A stretch of 64,000 bases of DNA from Arthrobacter sp. FB24. GTDB lineage: Bacteria > Actinomycetota > Actinomycetes > Actinomycetales > Micrococcaceae. A model generated the notes under the pieces. It was not told the DNA's origin and did not search any database. It was given only the letters and a program-made list of their open reading frames with translations. Shown here piece by piece: positions 56,490-64,000 of the stretch; position 1 is the first letter of the stretch, and every line of letters begins with the position of its first letter. The position numbers were made by a program, and so were the translations under genes. The DNA is taken from contig NC_008541.1 of assembly GCF_000196235.1 (NCBI RefSeq), positions 3,224,001-3,288,000 of the forward strand. The letters are read 5' to 3'.

Positions 56490-58004
56490 TTACAAGGTCC
56501 GCATCACCTCGGGCAGGGATTGAGCGATGGCACCGGCGGTCACGGGGCCGCCGGCTGAGGCAAGGGTCCCTGCGCGGCCGTGCAGGCTCGCCGCCATGGC
56601 GCCGATGGCCGCCCAGCGCTGGTCCGCGGAGATCCCGCAGGCCGCAAATCTTTCCTCGTCATCCGAATGCTGGGCCAGCAGGGACCCGAGCACCCCGGCC
56701 AGCACGTCACCGCTTCCGGCAGTTGCCATCCACGGCGTGGCTTCAGCCTGGCTGAAAACGGGGCCGTACGGCGCAGCCACCAGCGTGGTGGCGCCCTTGA
56801 GCAGGACTGTGGCTCCGGTCCTTTCAGCCGCCTGGCGCACGGCGTCGAGGGTGGCACCGTCAACTCCCTGCCGGCCCAGGTCGATCCCGTACCGCTGCAG
56901 GACGCGCGCCAGCTCGCCGCCGTGCGGTGTCAGCACCACGTGCGGAGGCAGGGCATCAGGAAGGGCAGGCAGCGCACCGGCGTCGGCGGCCACTGGCAGT
57001 CCCGTCTCCACGGCGTCGCGGACCCGCTGCAGCTGTTCGCGGTCGCCTTCGGCGATCCCTGAACCGACCAGCCACGCCTGGACGTGCGCGTCTGCCACGT
57101 TGTCCGGTCCGCACACCACCTCCGGGCAGGCCTGGCGCACCAGGCGGGTCGGCTCGGGCGGGCCAAGGTACCGGACCATCCCGGCGCCCGCTGCGAGGGC
57201 GCCGCGGCAGGCGAGGACGGCAGCTCCCGGATACTGTTGCGATCCCGCCACGACGCCCAGGACGCCCCGGGTGTATTTGTGGGAGCGGCGCGTCGGCGGG
57301 GGCAGCAACCGGGCAAGGTCGGCGGATTCCAGGCGCCTCAGCACCGGCGACGGCAGTTCGGTTTCAATGCCGATGGGGATGACCAGGACGCGCCCGGCAT
57401 GGTCGGCGCCGGGATCGGCGAGCAGCCCGGCTTTCGCTCCGCCGAACGTCACGGTGAGGTCGGCCGGAAGGACCGGATCATAGGCCTCGCCGGTGTCGGC
57501 GTTCACGCCGCTGGGAATGTCGCAGGCCACCACAAACCCGTGGGCGGCGGCGCGCAGCTTCCCGATGAGGGATGCCGTGGCGCCGTGGAGCCCGCCTTGG
57601 GCTCCGGTCCCCAGTACCGCGTCGATCACGACGTCGGCGCTGGCGGCTGCCGCTGCCAGCTCACCGGCGTTGTGGTCGGTGAGGGTCCGGGCGCGCCCGC
57701 CGGCCCGTTCAAAGGCGGCCAGCCCGTCCGGGTGGGCCTCACCGGCGGTGAGCACCGCCGTCGTACGCAGTCCCCGGGCGGCCAGGAAGGCCGCGGCGAA
57801 GAGCCCGTCTCCCCCGTTGTTACCTTTGCCGGTAAGAACCGCCACGCTGGCCCCGTAGGGACGGATCCCCCGGGCAACGAGTTCACGGACAACGGCGTTG
57901 GCCAGGCCGTAGGCGGCCCGCTGCATCAGAACAGCGCCTGCCCCGGAAAGAAGAAGGGGCTTTTCGGCCTCACGAATCTGGGTGCCGGTGTAGGCGCTGA
58001 TCAT
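56490..58004 (-). CDS. nnr: Bifunctional NAD(P)HX epimerase/dehydratase
   Basis: 504 aa fusion of the YjeF-N epimerase (about 1-215, with TGKGNNGGDGLFAAAFLA near 58) and the ribokinase-like dehydratase domain (about 225-500, with TPHGGELARVLQ and AGSGDVLAGVLGSLLAQ). Repairs hydrated NAD(P)H. In E. coli the same fusion is nnr. ATG 58004 opens ISAYTGTQIREAE. Lies upstream of glgX and downstream of acpS on the same strand; separate from the operon downstream. Confidence 0.92.
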   Translation of the reverse strand: MISAYTGTQIREAEKPLLLSGAGAVLMQRAAYGLANAVVRELVARGIRPYGASVAVLTGKGNNGGDGLFAAAFLAARGLRTTAVLTAGEAHPDGLAAFERAGGRARTLTDHNAGELAAAAASADVVIDAVLGTGAQGGLHGATASLIGKLRAAAHGFVVACDIPSGVNADTGEAYDPVLPADLTVTFGGAKAGLLADPGADHAGRVLVIPIGIETELPSPVLRRLESADLARLLPPPTRRSHKYTRGVLGVVAGSQQYPGAAVLACRGALAAGAGMVRYLGPPEPTRLVRQACPEVVCGPDNVADAHVQAWLVGSGIAEGDREQLQRVRDAVETGLPVAADAGALPALPDALPPHVVLTPHGGELARVLQRYGIDLGRQGVDGATLDAVRQAAERTGATVLLKGATTLVAAPYGPVFSQAEATPWMATAGSGDVLAGVLGSLLAQHSDDEERFAACGISADQRWAAIGAMAASLHGRAGTLASAGGPVTAGAIAQSLPEVMRTL

Positions 58005-58061
58005 TGGTTCAGTCCAATCGGTGCTGGGTCCGCTGCGGGCCGTCGGGTGGAGAGTGCGCGC

Positions 58062-58409
58062 TTACCCCTCCGCGAGGACGGTCGCCGTGGCGATTCCGCC
58101 GTCGTGGCTCATCGACAAGTGCCAGCGCTTGACGCCCTTGGACTCGGCGACGGCCAGCACGGTGCCCTTGACCTGGATGGTGGGTCCGTTCTGGTCAAGG
58201 CCGATCCAGCAGTCCTGCCAGTTCATGCCGGCGGGAGCGCCCAGGACCTTGGCCACGGCTTCCTTGGCCGCAAAGCGCGCGGCCAAGGAGCGCGTGTTCA
58301 GCTCGCGCTCGGCAGGGACGAACAGCCTGTCCCGGAGCCCTGGGGTCCGTTCCAGCTGCCGGCCAAACCGTTCAATGTCTACGACGTCTACGCCAATACC
58401 AACAATCAT
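58062..58409 (-). CDS. acpS: Holo-acyl-carrier-protein synthase
   Basis: 115 aa. Starts [18 protein letters not shown] and has [17 protein letters not shown] (about 46-62), the Mg2+/CoA-binding AcpS signature. Attaches the 4'-phosphopantetheine arm to apo-ACP. ATG 58409 lies six bases after the glmS stop, so the gene is probably in a glmS-acpS-nnr transcript. Confidence 0.95.
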   Translation of the reverse strand: MIVGIGVDVVDIERFGRQLERTPGLRDRLFVPAERELNTRSLAARFAAKEAVAKVLGAPAGMNWQDCWIGLDQNGPTIQVKGTVLAVAESKGVKRWHLSMSHDGGIATATVLAEG

Positions 58410-58414
58410 GCGGC

Positions 58415-60307
58415 TTATTCTACGGTCACGCTCTTGGCCAGGTTGCGTGGCTGGTCCACGTCATATCCCTTGGCCGTGGCAAGTTCGAGGGCGAAGATCT
58501 GCAGCGGCACGGTGGCCAGCAGGGGCGCCAGGAGCGTGGGGGTTTCGGGGATGTAGAAGACGTGCTCGGCGTACGCCTTCACGGCCTCGTCACCCTCTTC
58601 GGCGATCACGATGGTCTTCGCGCCGCGGGCCCGGACCTCCTGGATGTTGGAGACCACCTTGGCGTGCAGCGAGTTCCGGCCGCGCGGAGAGGGAACCACC
58701 ACGAACACCGGCTGGCCTTCCTCAATCAGCGCGATCGGGCCGTGCTTCAGCTCGCCGGCCGCGAAGCCTTCGGCGTGGATGTAGGCGAGCTCCTTGAGCT
58801 TGAGCGCGCCCTCCATGGCAACGGGGAACCCGACGTGGCGGCCCAGGAACAGCACCGACTTGGCGCCGGCCATGGAGCGGGCAAGTTCCTTGATCTCGCC
58901 CTCGTGGTCCAGGATCTCCTGGATCTTGGCCGGGATCTTGCCGAGATCGGCCAGAATGTCCTTGATCTCGCCCTGGAACTTGTTACCGCGCAGCTGTGCC
59001 AAATACAGGCCCAGCAGGTACGCGGCCGCGATCTGCGCCAGGAACGCCTTGGTGGAAGCCACCGCGATCTCCGGACCGGCGTGCGTGTAGAGCACGGCGT
59101 CTGATTCACGCGGGATGGTGGAGCCGTTGGTGTTGCAGATGGAGAGGGTCTTGGCGCCCTGCTCCTTGGCGTACCGCACGGCCATCAGGGTGTCCATGGT
59201 CTCGCCGGACTGGGAGATGGACACCACCAGAGTGTTCTCGTCCACGATGGGGTCGCGGTAGCGGAACTCATGGGAGAGCTCCACCTCCGTGGCGATCCGG
59301 CACCAGTGCTCAATGGCGTACTTGGCCACCTGGCCGGCGTACGCGGAGGTGCCGCACGCGAGCACGATGATTTTGGTGATGTTCTTCAGGTGCTCGGGGT
59401 CGATGCGCATTTCATCGAGCGTGAGCTTGCCGTCGAGGTCGTAGCGGCCCAGCAGGGTCTTGGCCACGGCGTCCGGCTGGTCATGGATTTCCTTCTCCAT
59501 GAAGGACGGGAAGCCGCCCTTCTCCGCCGACGCCGGATCCCAGTCCACGTGGTATTCCTTGCCGTGGGCGGGGGCGCCGAAGAAGTCGGTGATCTCCACA
59601 CTGTCCGCGGTGATCGTCACGATCTGGTCCTGGCCCAGCTCCACGGCGCGGCGCGTGTAGTCGATAAAGCCGGAGACGTCCGAGCCGAGGAAGTTCTCCC
59701 CTTCGCCCAGGCCCACCACGAGCGGTGAGTTACGCCGGGCGGCGACGACGACGTCGGGCTGGTCCGCGTGCACGGCCAGCAGCGTGAAGGCGCCTTCGAG
59801 GCGCTGGCAGGCAAGCTGCATGGCCTTGGTCATGCCGCCGTTGGCGGCGTCGCCGTTCAGCTGGTTCCGGAAGATGTCGCCCAGCAGCGCGGCGGCCACC
59901 TCGGTGTCCGTCTCCGACGTGAACACGGTGCCCTTTTCGAGCAGTTCGAGCTTGAGCTCGGCGAAGTTTTCGATGATGCCGTTGTGGATCAGTGCCAGCT
60001 TGCCGCCGTCGGACAGGTGCGGGTGCGCATTCTGGTCCGTGGGCCCGCCGTGCGTGGCCCAGCGGGTGTGTCCGATTCCGGTGACGGAATCAGGGAGCGG
60101 TGACTCTTCCAGTTCTGCGAGCAGGTTGCTCAGCTTTCCGGACTTCTTGCGGGACGAAATCGTTCCGTCCGCCACCACAGCGACACCTGCGGAGTCATAC
60201 CCCCGGTATTCCAGGCGGCGGAGTCCCTCCAGGACAACGTCCAACGCGCTGTGGCCAACATTTACCCGGCCTGACGAATGGCCTACGTATCCTACGATTC
60301 CACACAT
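58415..60307 (-). CDS. glmS: Glutamine-fructose-6-phosphate aminotransferase (isomerising)
   Basis: 630 aa. Catalytic Cys2 of the amidotransferase domain in MCGIVGYVG, then [13 protein letters not shown] (about 32-44), and two SIS domains with [14 protein letters not shown] (about 375) and [11 protein letters not shown] near 510. Makes glucosamine 6-phosphate for UDP-GlcNAc; GlmM at 62869-64000 uses it next. ATG 60307 is fixed by the required Cys2; a longer frame upstream is spurious. No glmS-ribozyme-like leader is recognisable in the 133-bp divergent region. Confidence 0.96.
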   Translation of the reverse strand: MCGIVGYVGHSSGRVNVGHSALDVVLEGLRRLEYRGYDSAGVAVVADGTISSRKKSGKLSNLLAELEESPLPDSVTGIGHTRWATHGGPTDQNAHPHLSDGGKLALIHNGIIENFAELKLELLEKGTVFTSETDTEVAAALLGDIFRNQLNGDAANGGMTKAMQLACQRLEGAFTLLAVHADQPDVVVAARRNSPLVVGLGEGENFLGSDVSGFIDYTRRAVELGQDQIVTITADSVEITDFFGAPAHGKEYHVDWDPASAEKGGFPSFMEKEIHDQPDAVAKTLLGRYDLDGKLTLDEMRIDPEHLKNITKIIVLACGTSAYAGQVAKYAIEHWCRIATEVELSHEFRYRDPIVDENTLVVSISQSGETMDTLMAVRYAKEQGAKTLSICNTNGSTIPRESDAVLYTHAGPEIAVASTKAFLAQIAAAYLLGLYLAQLRGNKFQGEIKDILADLGKIPAKIQEILDHEGEIKELARSMAGAKSVLFLGRHVGFPVAMEGALKLKELAYIHAEGFAAGELKHGPIALIEEGQPVFVVVPSPRGRNSLHAKVVSNIQEVRARGAKTIVIAEEGDEAVKAYAEHVFYIPETPTLLAPLLATVPLQIFALELATAKGYDVDQPRNLAKSVTVE

Positions 60308-60440
60308 AGAGCCAAGCTTATATGGAGGAGCGGTCCGCTGACGTTCGTTGCGGCCGCGGCGGGGCAGCGCCCGGGCCCCTGACAGCGGATGCGTCGGGCT
60401 CCATTTCGCTCTCAGCGTCGCGGAGGGCAGAATCTCTAAC

Positions 60441-61406
60441 GTGACTTTGCAACGCAATGAAGCGAATGGAGAGGGTGTCTCCCCGTTCGTGGAGCTGGAC
60501 AGGCAGACCTGGTCCCGGCTCGCAGCCCAGATGGAACAGCCTCTGAACGAAGAGGACGTGGTCCGTCTCAGAGGGCTCGGCGATCCGCTGGACATGAAGG
60601 AAGTCCGCGAAGTCTATTTGCCGCTCTCCCGGCTGCTTCACCTCTATGTGGAGGCTGCGGGCCAGCTGCACGCAGCCACCACCACGTTCCTCGGCGAACA
60701 GACGCAGCGCACGCCCTTTGTGATCGGCGTGGCCGGTTCCGTAGCTGTGGGCAAGTCCACCATCGCCCGCGTGCTCCGCGAGATGCTCCGCCGCTGGCCC
60801 GGCACGCCCAACGTGGAGCTCATTACCACTGACGGTTTCCTGTATCCCCTGGCCGAGCTCAAGCGCCGGCACCTCCTGGAGCGGAAGGGCTTTCCGGAGT
60901 CGTATGACCGCCGCGCACTCCTCCGCTTTGTGAGTGAGATCAAGGGCGGCGCGGAAGAGGTCCGGGCTCCGTGGTACTCCCACGTCACGTACGACATCGT
61001 GCCGGGCAAGGAAGTGGTGGTCCGCCGGCCCGACGTGCTGATCGTGGAGGGGCTGAACGTCCTGGCCCCGGCCCGTCCCCGCCACGACGGCAAGCAGGGG
61101 CTGGCGCTGAGCGATTTCTTCGATTTCTCCATTTACGTGGACGCCAAGACCTCCTACATCGAGGAATGGTACGTGGACCGGTTCCGCAAACTGCGCACCA
61201 CCGCGTTTGCCCAGCCGGAGTCCTACTTCCACCGCTATGCCACTCTGTCCGATGAGGAAGCCGAAAGCACCGCCCGCGATATCTGGAAGCGCATCAACGA
61301 GCCCAACCTCGAGGAAAACGTGCTCCCCACGCGGGGCCGGGCACAACTGGTGCTCACCAAGGAAGCAGATCATTCGATCCGCCGCATGCTGCTGCGGAAG
61401 GTCTAG
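60441..61406 (+). CDS. coaA: Pantothenate kinase (type I)
   Basis: 321 aa. P-loop [16 protein letters not shown] near 97-112, then [15 protein letters not shown] and the [12 protein letters not shown] segment (about 225-236), the usual prokaryotic type I PanK. First step of CoA synthesis, cytosolic. GTG 60441 is chosen because it follows a GGAGGG element (13 bases away) and matches the family's N-terminus; the longer frame upstream is not supported. Divergent from glmS. Confidence 0.94.
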   Translation: MTLQRNEANGEGVSPFVELDRQTWSRLAAQMEQPLNEEDVVRLRGLGDPLDMKEVREVYLPLSRLLHLYVEAAGQLHAATTTFLGEQTQRTPFVIGVAGSVAVGKSTIARVLREMLRRWPGTPNVELITTDGFLYPLAELKRRHLLERKGFPESYDRRALLRFVSEIKGGAEEVRAPWYSHVTYDIVPGKEVVVRRPDVLIVEGLNVLAPARPRHDGKQGLALSDFFDFSIYVDAKTSYIEEWYVDRFRKLRTTAFAQPESYFHRYATLSDEEAESTARDIWKRINEPNLEENVLPTRGRAQLVLTKEADHSIRRMLLRKV

Positions 61407-61411
61407 CACAC

Positions 61412-62311
61412 GTGTGCCACAACTGTTACCCCGCTGTCGCCACCGCGGCGCCGAGCAGGCGGTCCGTCGCCAGGTTCCTGGCCGCCGGCGCAGGACTGAC
61501 CGCCCTGGCAGCCTGCACGCCCGACGCCGGGACCCGGCCGCCGTCGTCGTCCTCCGCGTCTGCAACGTCCGCCTCCGCCTCGCAGGCGGCAGCGCCGTCG
61601 ACTGCAGGGCCGGCGACTTCCCCCACGGTCACGGAACCGGGCACGACGCCGCCGGCGGTTCCCACCTCCGCACCGACGCCCACTTCGCCTGCGGCCGGCC
61701 TGGCTCAACAGCATTCCCTGACGGACCCCGCCAGTCCGTGGCTGGTAGTCAACAAGCACCGCCCGCTCTCCCCCGCCGACTATGTCCCGGCGGACCTCGT
61801 CCAGCCGAACATCGCTCTGGCAGTTTCCGGCGAGGCAGCCCAACTGAACAGCACGACGGCGGCCGCCGCGGAGCAGATGTTCGCCGCGGCGGCCGGCGAC
61901 GGCGTCACCATGACCCTGGCGAGCGGCTACCGCTCCTACGGCACACAGGTGGCGACGTACAACAGCTATGTGGCGTCCCGCGGGCAGGCAGAAGCGGACA
62001 CGGCCTCGGCCAGGCCGGGCTTCTCGGAACACCAGACCGGGTGGGCCTTTGACATCGGCGACGGCGGCGGGGCGTGCAGCTTCCAGCCGTGTTTCGCCGA
62101 ACAGCCGGCGGCGGTGTGGGCCAAGGCCAACGCGCACCGCTTTGGTTTTGTGGTGCGGTATCCGTGGATGTTCCACGAGGTCACGGGTTACTACTACGAG
62201 TCCTGGCATCTGCGGTTCATCGGCGTGGAGGCGGCAGCGGACATGTCAGCCAAGGGCATTGCGACGCTGGAGGAGTACTTCGGACTGGAAGCGGCCCCGG
62301 GGTATCTGTAG
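61412..62311 (+). CDS. M15 family D-alanyl-D-alanine carboxypeptidase lipoprotein (VanY-like)
   Basis: 299 aa. The N-terminus has twin arginines (SRRSVARFLAAG) and lipobox LAAC, suggesting a Tat-exported lipoprotein. A Ser/Thr/Pro-rich linker (about 40-90) precedes the VanY/M15 domain with the zinc ligands in SEHQTGWAFDIG (His and Asp) and in ESWHLRFIG. Trims D-Ala from peptidoglycan stem peptides. GTG 61412 is five bases after the coaA stop, so the gene is probably cotranscribed. No van resistance genes are near. Confidence 0.9.
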   Translation: MCHNCYPAVATAAPSRRSVARFLAAGAGLTALAACTPDAGTRPPSSSSASATSASASQAAAPSTAGPATSPTVTEPGTTPPAVPTSAPTPTSPAAGLAQQHSLTDPASPWLVVNKHRPLSPADYVPADLVQPNIALAVSGEAAQLNSTTAAAAEQMFAAAAGDGVTMTLASGYRSYGTQVATYNSYVASRGQAEADTASARPGFSEHQTGWAFDIGDGGGACSFQPCFAEQPAAVWAKANAHRFGFVVRYPWMFHEVTGYYYESWHLRFIGVEAAADMSAKGIATLEEYFGLEAAPGYL

Positions 62312-62404
62312 GGCTGCTTCGCCGTCGGGTTGACCGGCGACACGGCTCTGCGAAATTACCCTGCCGTCACATCGTGTTCACAGAGCCGCGCTAGTCTGGG
62401 TCGC

Positions 62405-62800
62405 ATGTTGACCGGATTCAAGAATTTCATCATGAAGGGCAACGTCGTAGACCTTGCCGTGGCCGTGGTCATGGGTGCGGCTTTCAGCGCCGTCGTGACC
62501 TCAATCGTTGAAGGTCTGCTGACCCCGCTGATCGGCCGCTTGTTCAATGCCAAGGGCATTGAGGACATGCAGTGGGAGGGGTTCATGTATGGCTCCGTCA
62601 TCTCCTCCGTCATTTCGTTCCTGCTCGTCGGCGCTTCCATCTATTTCGTGGTCGTCCTGCCGATGAACCACATGATCGAACGCCGCAACCGCAGGCTCGG
62701 AATTGGTACCGAGGTCAAGGAAGAGGCCGCCGAGGACCCACAAATCGCACTCCTCACTGAAATCCGCGACTCACTCCGGAGCGGCAGCACACGGGCCTAG
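62405..62800 (+). CDS. mscL: Large-conductance mechanosensitive channel MscL
   Basis: 131 aa. N-terminal helix FKNFIMKGNVVDLAVAVVMG and first membrane helix with the hydrophobic gate residues, a second helix (about 68-91, SVISSVISFLLVGASIYFVV) and a cytosolic C-terminal helix (ALLTEIRDSLRSG). Relieves osmotic downshock as a pentamer. ATG 62405 is the conserved MscL start; a longer frame upstream is not supported. Confidence 0.96.
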   Translation: MLTGFKNFIMKGNVVDLAVAVVMGAAFSAVVTSIVEGLLTPLIGRLFNAKGIEDMQWEGFMYGSVISSVISFLLVGASIYFVVVLPMNHMIERRNRRLGIGTEVKEEAAEDPQIALLTEIRDSLRSGSTRA

Positions 62801-62815
62801 GTTCCTGAGGACACA

Positions 62816-62851
62816 AAAGTGGTCCGCCTCCGGATGGGGGCGGACCACTTT
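62816..62851. terminator. Bidirectional terminator between mscL and glmM
   Basis: Perfect 13-bp stem AAAGTGGTCCGCC (62816-62828) with GGCGGACCACTTT (62839-62851) and a 10-nt loop, T-rich after the hairpin on the plus strand and A-rich before it (so T-rich on the minus strand). It lies between the convergent mscL and glmM genes. Confidence 0.85.
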
Positions 62852-62868
62852 GCTGTTTGCGGGCGTGG

Positions 62869-64000
62869 TTAGACCGCCGGCGCGACGGCCAGGCGTTCCT
62901 CCACCACGGCGGCAAGGTGCTTGCAGATGCGTTCGGCGGTGGGCATGTCGGCCGCCTCCACCATCACCCGGACCAAAGCCTCGGTTCCGGACGGCCGCAG
63001 CAGCACACGGCCGGTTTCGCCAAGTTCCGCGGAAGCCTCAGCCACAGCGGCCAGGACACCCTCGTCGGTGCCGGCGCGGGCCTTGTCCACCTTCTTGACG
63101 TTGATCATCAGCTGCGGAAGCTTGGTCATCACCGTGGCGAGTTCTTTCAATGACTTGCCCGTGAGCGCCACCTGGGCGGCCAGTTGCAGGCCGGTCAGGA
63201 GTCCGTCGCCGGTGGTGGCGTGGTCTGCGAAGATCACGTGGCCGGACTGTTCGCCGCCGAGGTTGTAGCCGCCGTCGCGCATTTCCTCAAGAACGTAGCG
63301 GTCCCCCACTGCGGTCTCCCGGATGCTGATCCCGGCGTTGCGGAGGGCGATCTTCAGCCCGAGGTTGCTCATGACGGTGGCCACCAGGACGTTGTCCTTG
63401 AGCTTCCCGGATTCCTTCAGCGCCAGGGCGAGGATGGCCATGATCTGGTCACCGTCCACCTCGTTGCCTTCATGGTCGATGGCAAGGCACCGGTCGGCGT
63501 CGCCGTCGTGGGCGATGCCGAGGTCGGCACCGTGTTCCACCACTGCCCGCTGGAGGGCGCCGAGGTGGGTTGAGCCCACGCCGTCGTTGATGTTCAGGCC
63601 GTCGGGCTCAGCGCCGATAACCACGATCTCGGCACCGGCGTCGTTGAAGAGCTGCGGTGAACAGCCGCTGGCCGCACCGTGGGCGCAGTCGAGGACAACC
63701 TTCAGCCCGTCCAGGCGGTGCGGCAGGGTCCCGAGCAGGTGGACGATGTAGCGGTCCTCGGCGTCTGAGAACGTCTGAATACGGCCTACGTCGCTGCCTG
63801 TGGGCCTGACGGGATCCTTGGCCATCTGGGCTTCGATGGCATCCTCCACCTCGTCGGGGAGCTTCTGGCCGCCCTTGGCGAAGAATTTGATGCCGTTGTC
63901 CGGCGCAGGGTTATGGGAGGCGGAGATCATGACGCCGAAGTCGGCGTGGAGGTCGGCCACCAGGTAGGCGGCGGCAGGAGTGGGGAGGACGCCGGCATCG
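62869..64000 (-). CDS. glmM: Phosphoglucosamine mutase, partial (N-terminus beyond window)
   Basis: At least 377 residues; the frame is open to the right edge (the visible start reads [20 protein letters not shown]), so about 70 N-terminal residues are outside. The catalytic phospho-Ser is in [13 protein letters not shown], the Mg2+ loop is DGDADRC, and the C-terminal domain has [14 protein letters not shown]. Converts glucosamine 6-phosphate to glucosamine 1-phosphate for UDP-GlcNAc; it works after GlmS (58415-60307). Confidence 0.95.
   Translation of the reverse strand, partial: DAGVLPTPAAAYLVADLHADFGVMISASHNPAPDNGIKFFAKGGQKLPDEVEDAIEAQMAKDPVRPTGSDVGRIQTFSDAEDRYIVHLLGTLPHRLDGLKVVLDCAHGAASGCSPQLFNDAGAEIVVIGAEPDGLNINDGVGSTHLGALQRAVVEHGADLGIAHDGDADRCLAIDHEGNEVDGDQIMAILALALKESGKLKDNVLVATVMSNLGLKIALRNAGISIRETAVGDRYVLEEMRDGGYNLGGEQSGHVIFADHATTGDGLLTGLQLAAQVALTGKSLKELATVMTKLPQLMINVKKVDKARAGTDEGVLAAVAEASAELGETGRVLLRPSGTEALVRVMVEAADMPTAERICKHLAAVVEERLAVAPAV

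Noticed and set aside
54271..56523. 750-codon open frame on the plus strand opposite glgX
   Set aside because: It is an antisense shadow of glgX caused by high G+C codon use. The minus-strand protein has all GH13 motifs and a ribosome-binding site.
60308..60440. glmS ribozyme or riboswitch ahead of glmS
   Set aside because: The leader is too short and no conserved ribozyme core is recognisable; glmS ribozymes are typical of Firmicutes.

Overview
This window reads as chromosomal DNA of a high-G+C actinobacterium, most likely of the Arthrobacter/Pseudarthrobacter group (Micrococcaceae). The assignment is inferred from gene content and from the frequent GTG (some TTG) starts. Relevant genes are MshA (mycothiol synthesis), an actinobacterial-type inositol-phosphate synthase, a GuaB3 paralogue beside GuaB and GuaA, TreY/TreZ trehalose synthesis, and a CIRCE-controlled groES-groEL operon. 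I see no rRNA, tRNA, CRISPR array, phage genes or recognisable insertion sequence. No gene-free stretch exceeds 300 bases; the longest (44942-45216) is almost filled by a tandem repeat.

Layout. 1-3238 (-) is a large helicase-like ATPase that runs off the left edge. 3369-17676 is mostly minus strand and contains guaA, a DUF3817/SURF1 pair, a lone PTS IIA protein, glpD, guaB3, a secreted subtilase (+), an ABC exporter, a lipoprotein/alpha-beta-hydrolase pair and guaB. 17876-24616 holds two tandem acyltransferase-3/SGNH proteins, a DUF389 membrane protein (+), and a flavoprotein with a PQ-loop protein. 24711-28733 holds a LuxR-type regulator and groES-groEL with two CIRCE operators. 28755-33161 holds a small membrane protein, a THUMP-like methyltransferase (+), a shikimate-dehydrogenase-like protein and a GH3 lipoprotein with an unusual N-terminal repeat. 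33255-38579 holds a YbdK-type ligase (+) and the overlapping alr-tsaE-tsaB-rimI-tsaD operon. 38622-41230 is a divergent PfkB kinase / GH4 glycosidase pair. 41256-44941 holds a GNAT enzyme, mshA and fhs.

44941-47602 is the accessory island and the most unusual part of the window. Three clusters of one 32-bp repeat family alternate with (i) a winged-helix/DUF559 endonuclease-like gene and (ii) a divergent DUF2306/MerR pair with its own array of ACTATCC/GGATAGT boxes. The cluster to the left of the endonuclease-like gene is inverted relative to the cluster to its right. All clusters sit at gene 3' ends. The island separates mshA-fhs from ino1, whose product feeds MshA.

47603-64000 returns to core metabolism: ino1, an aldo/keto reductase, the glgX-treY-treZ operon (glycogen-to-trehalose conversion), the NAD(P)HX repair enzyme, acpS, glmS, then coaA, a VanY-like lipoprotein and mscL on the plus strand, and glmM running off the right edge. 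Several genes serve cell-envelope precursor supply (glmS, glmM, alr) or wall turnover (GH3, VanY-like).
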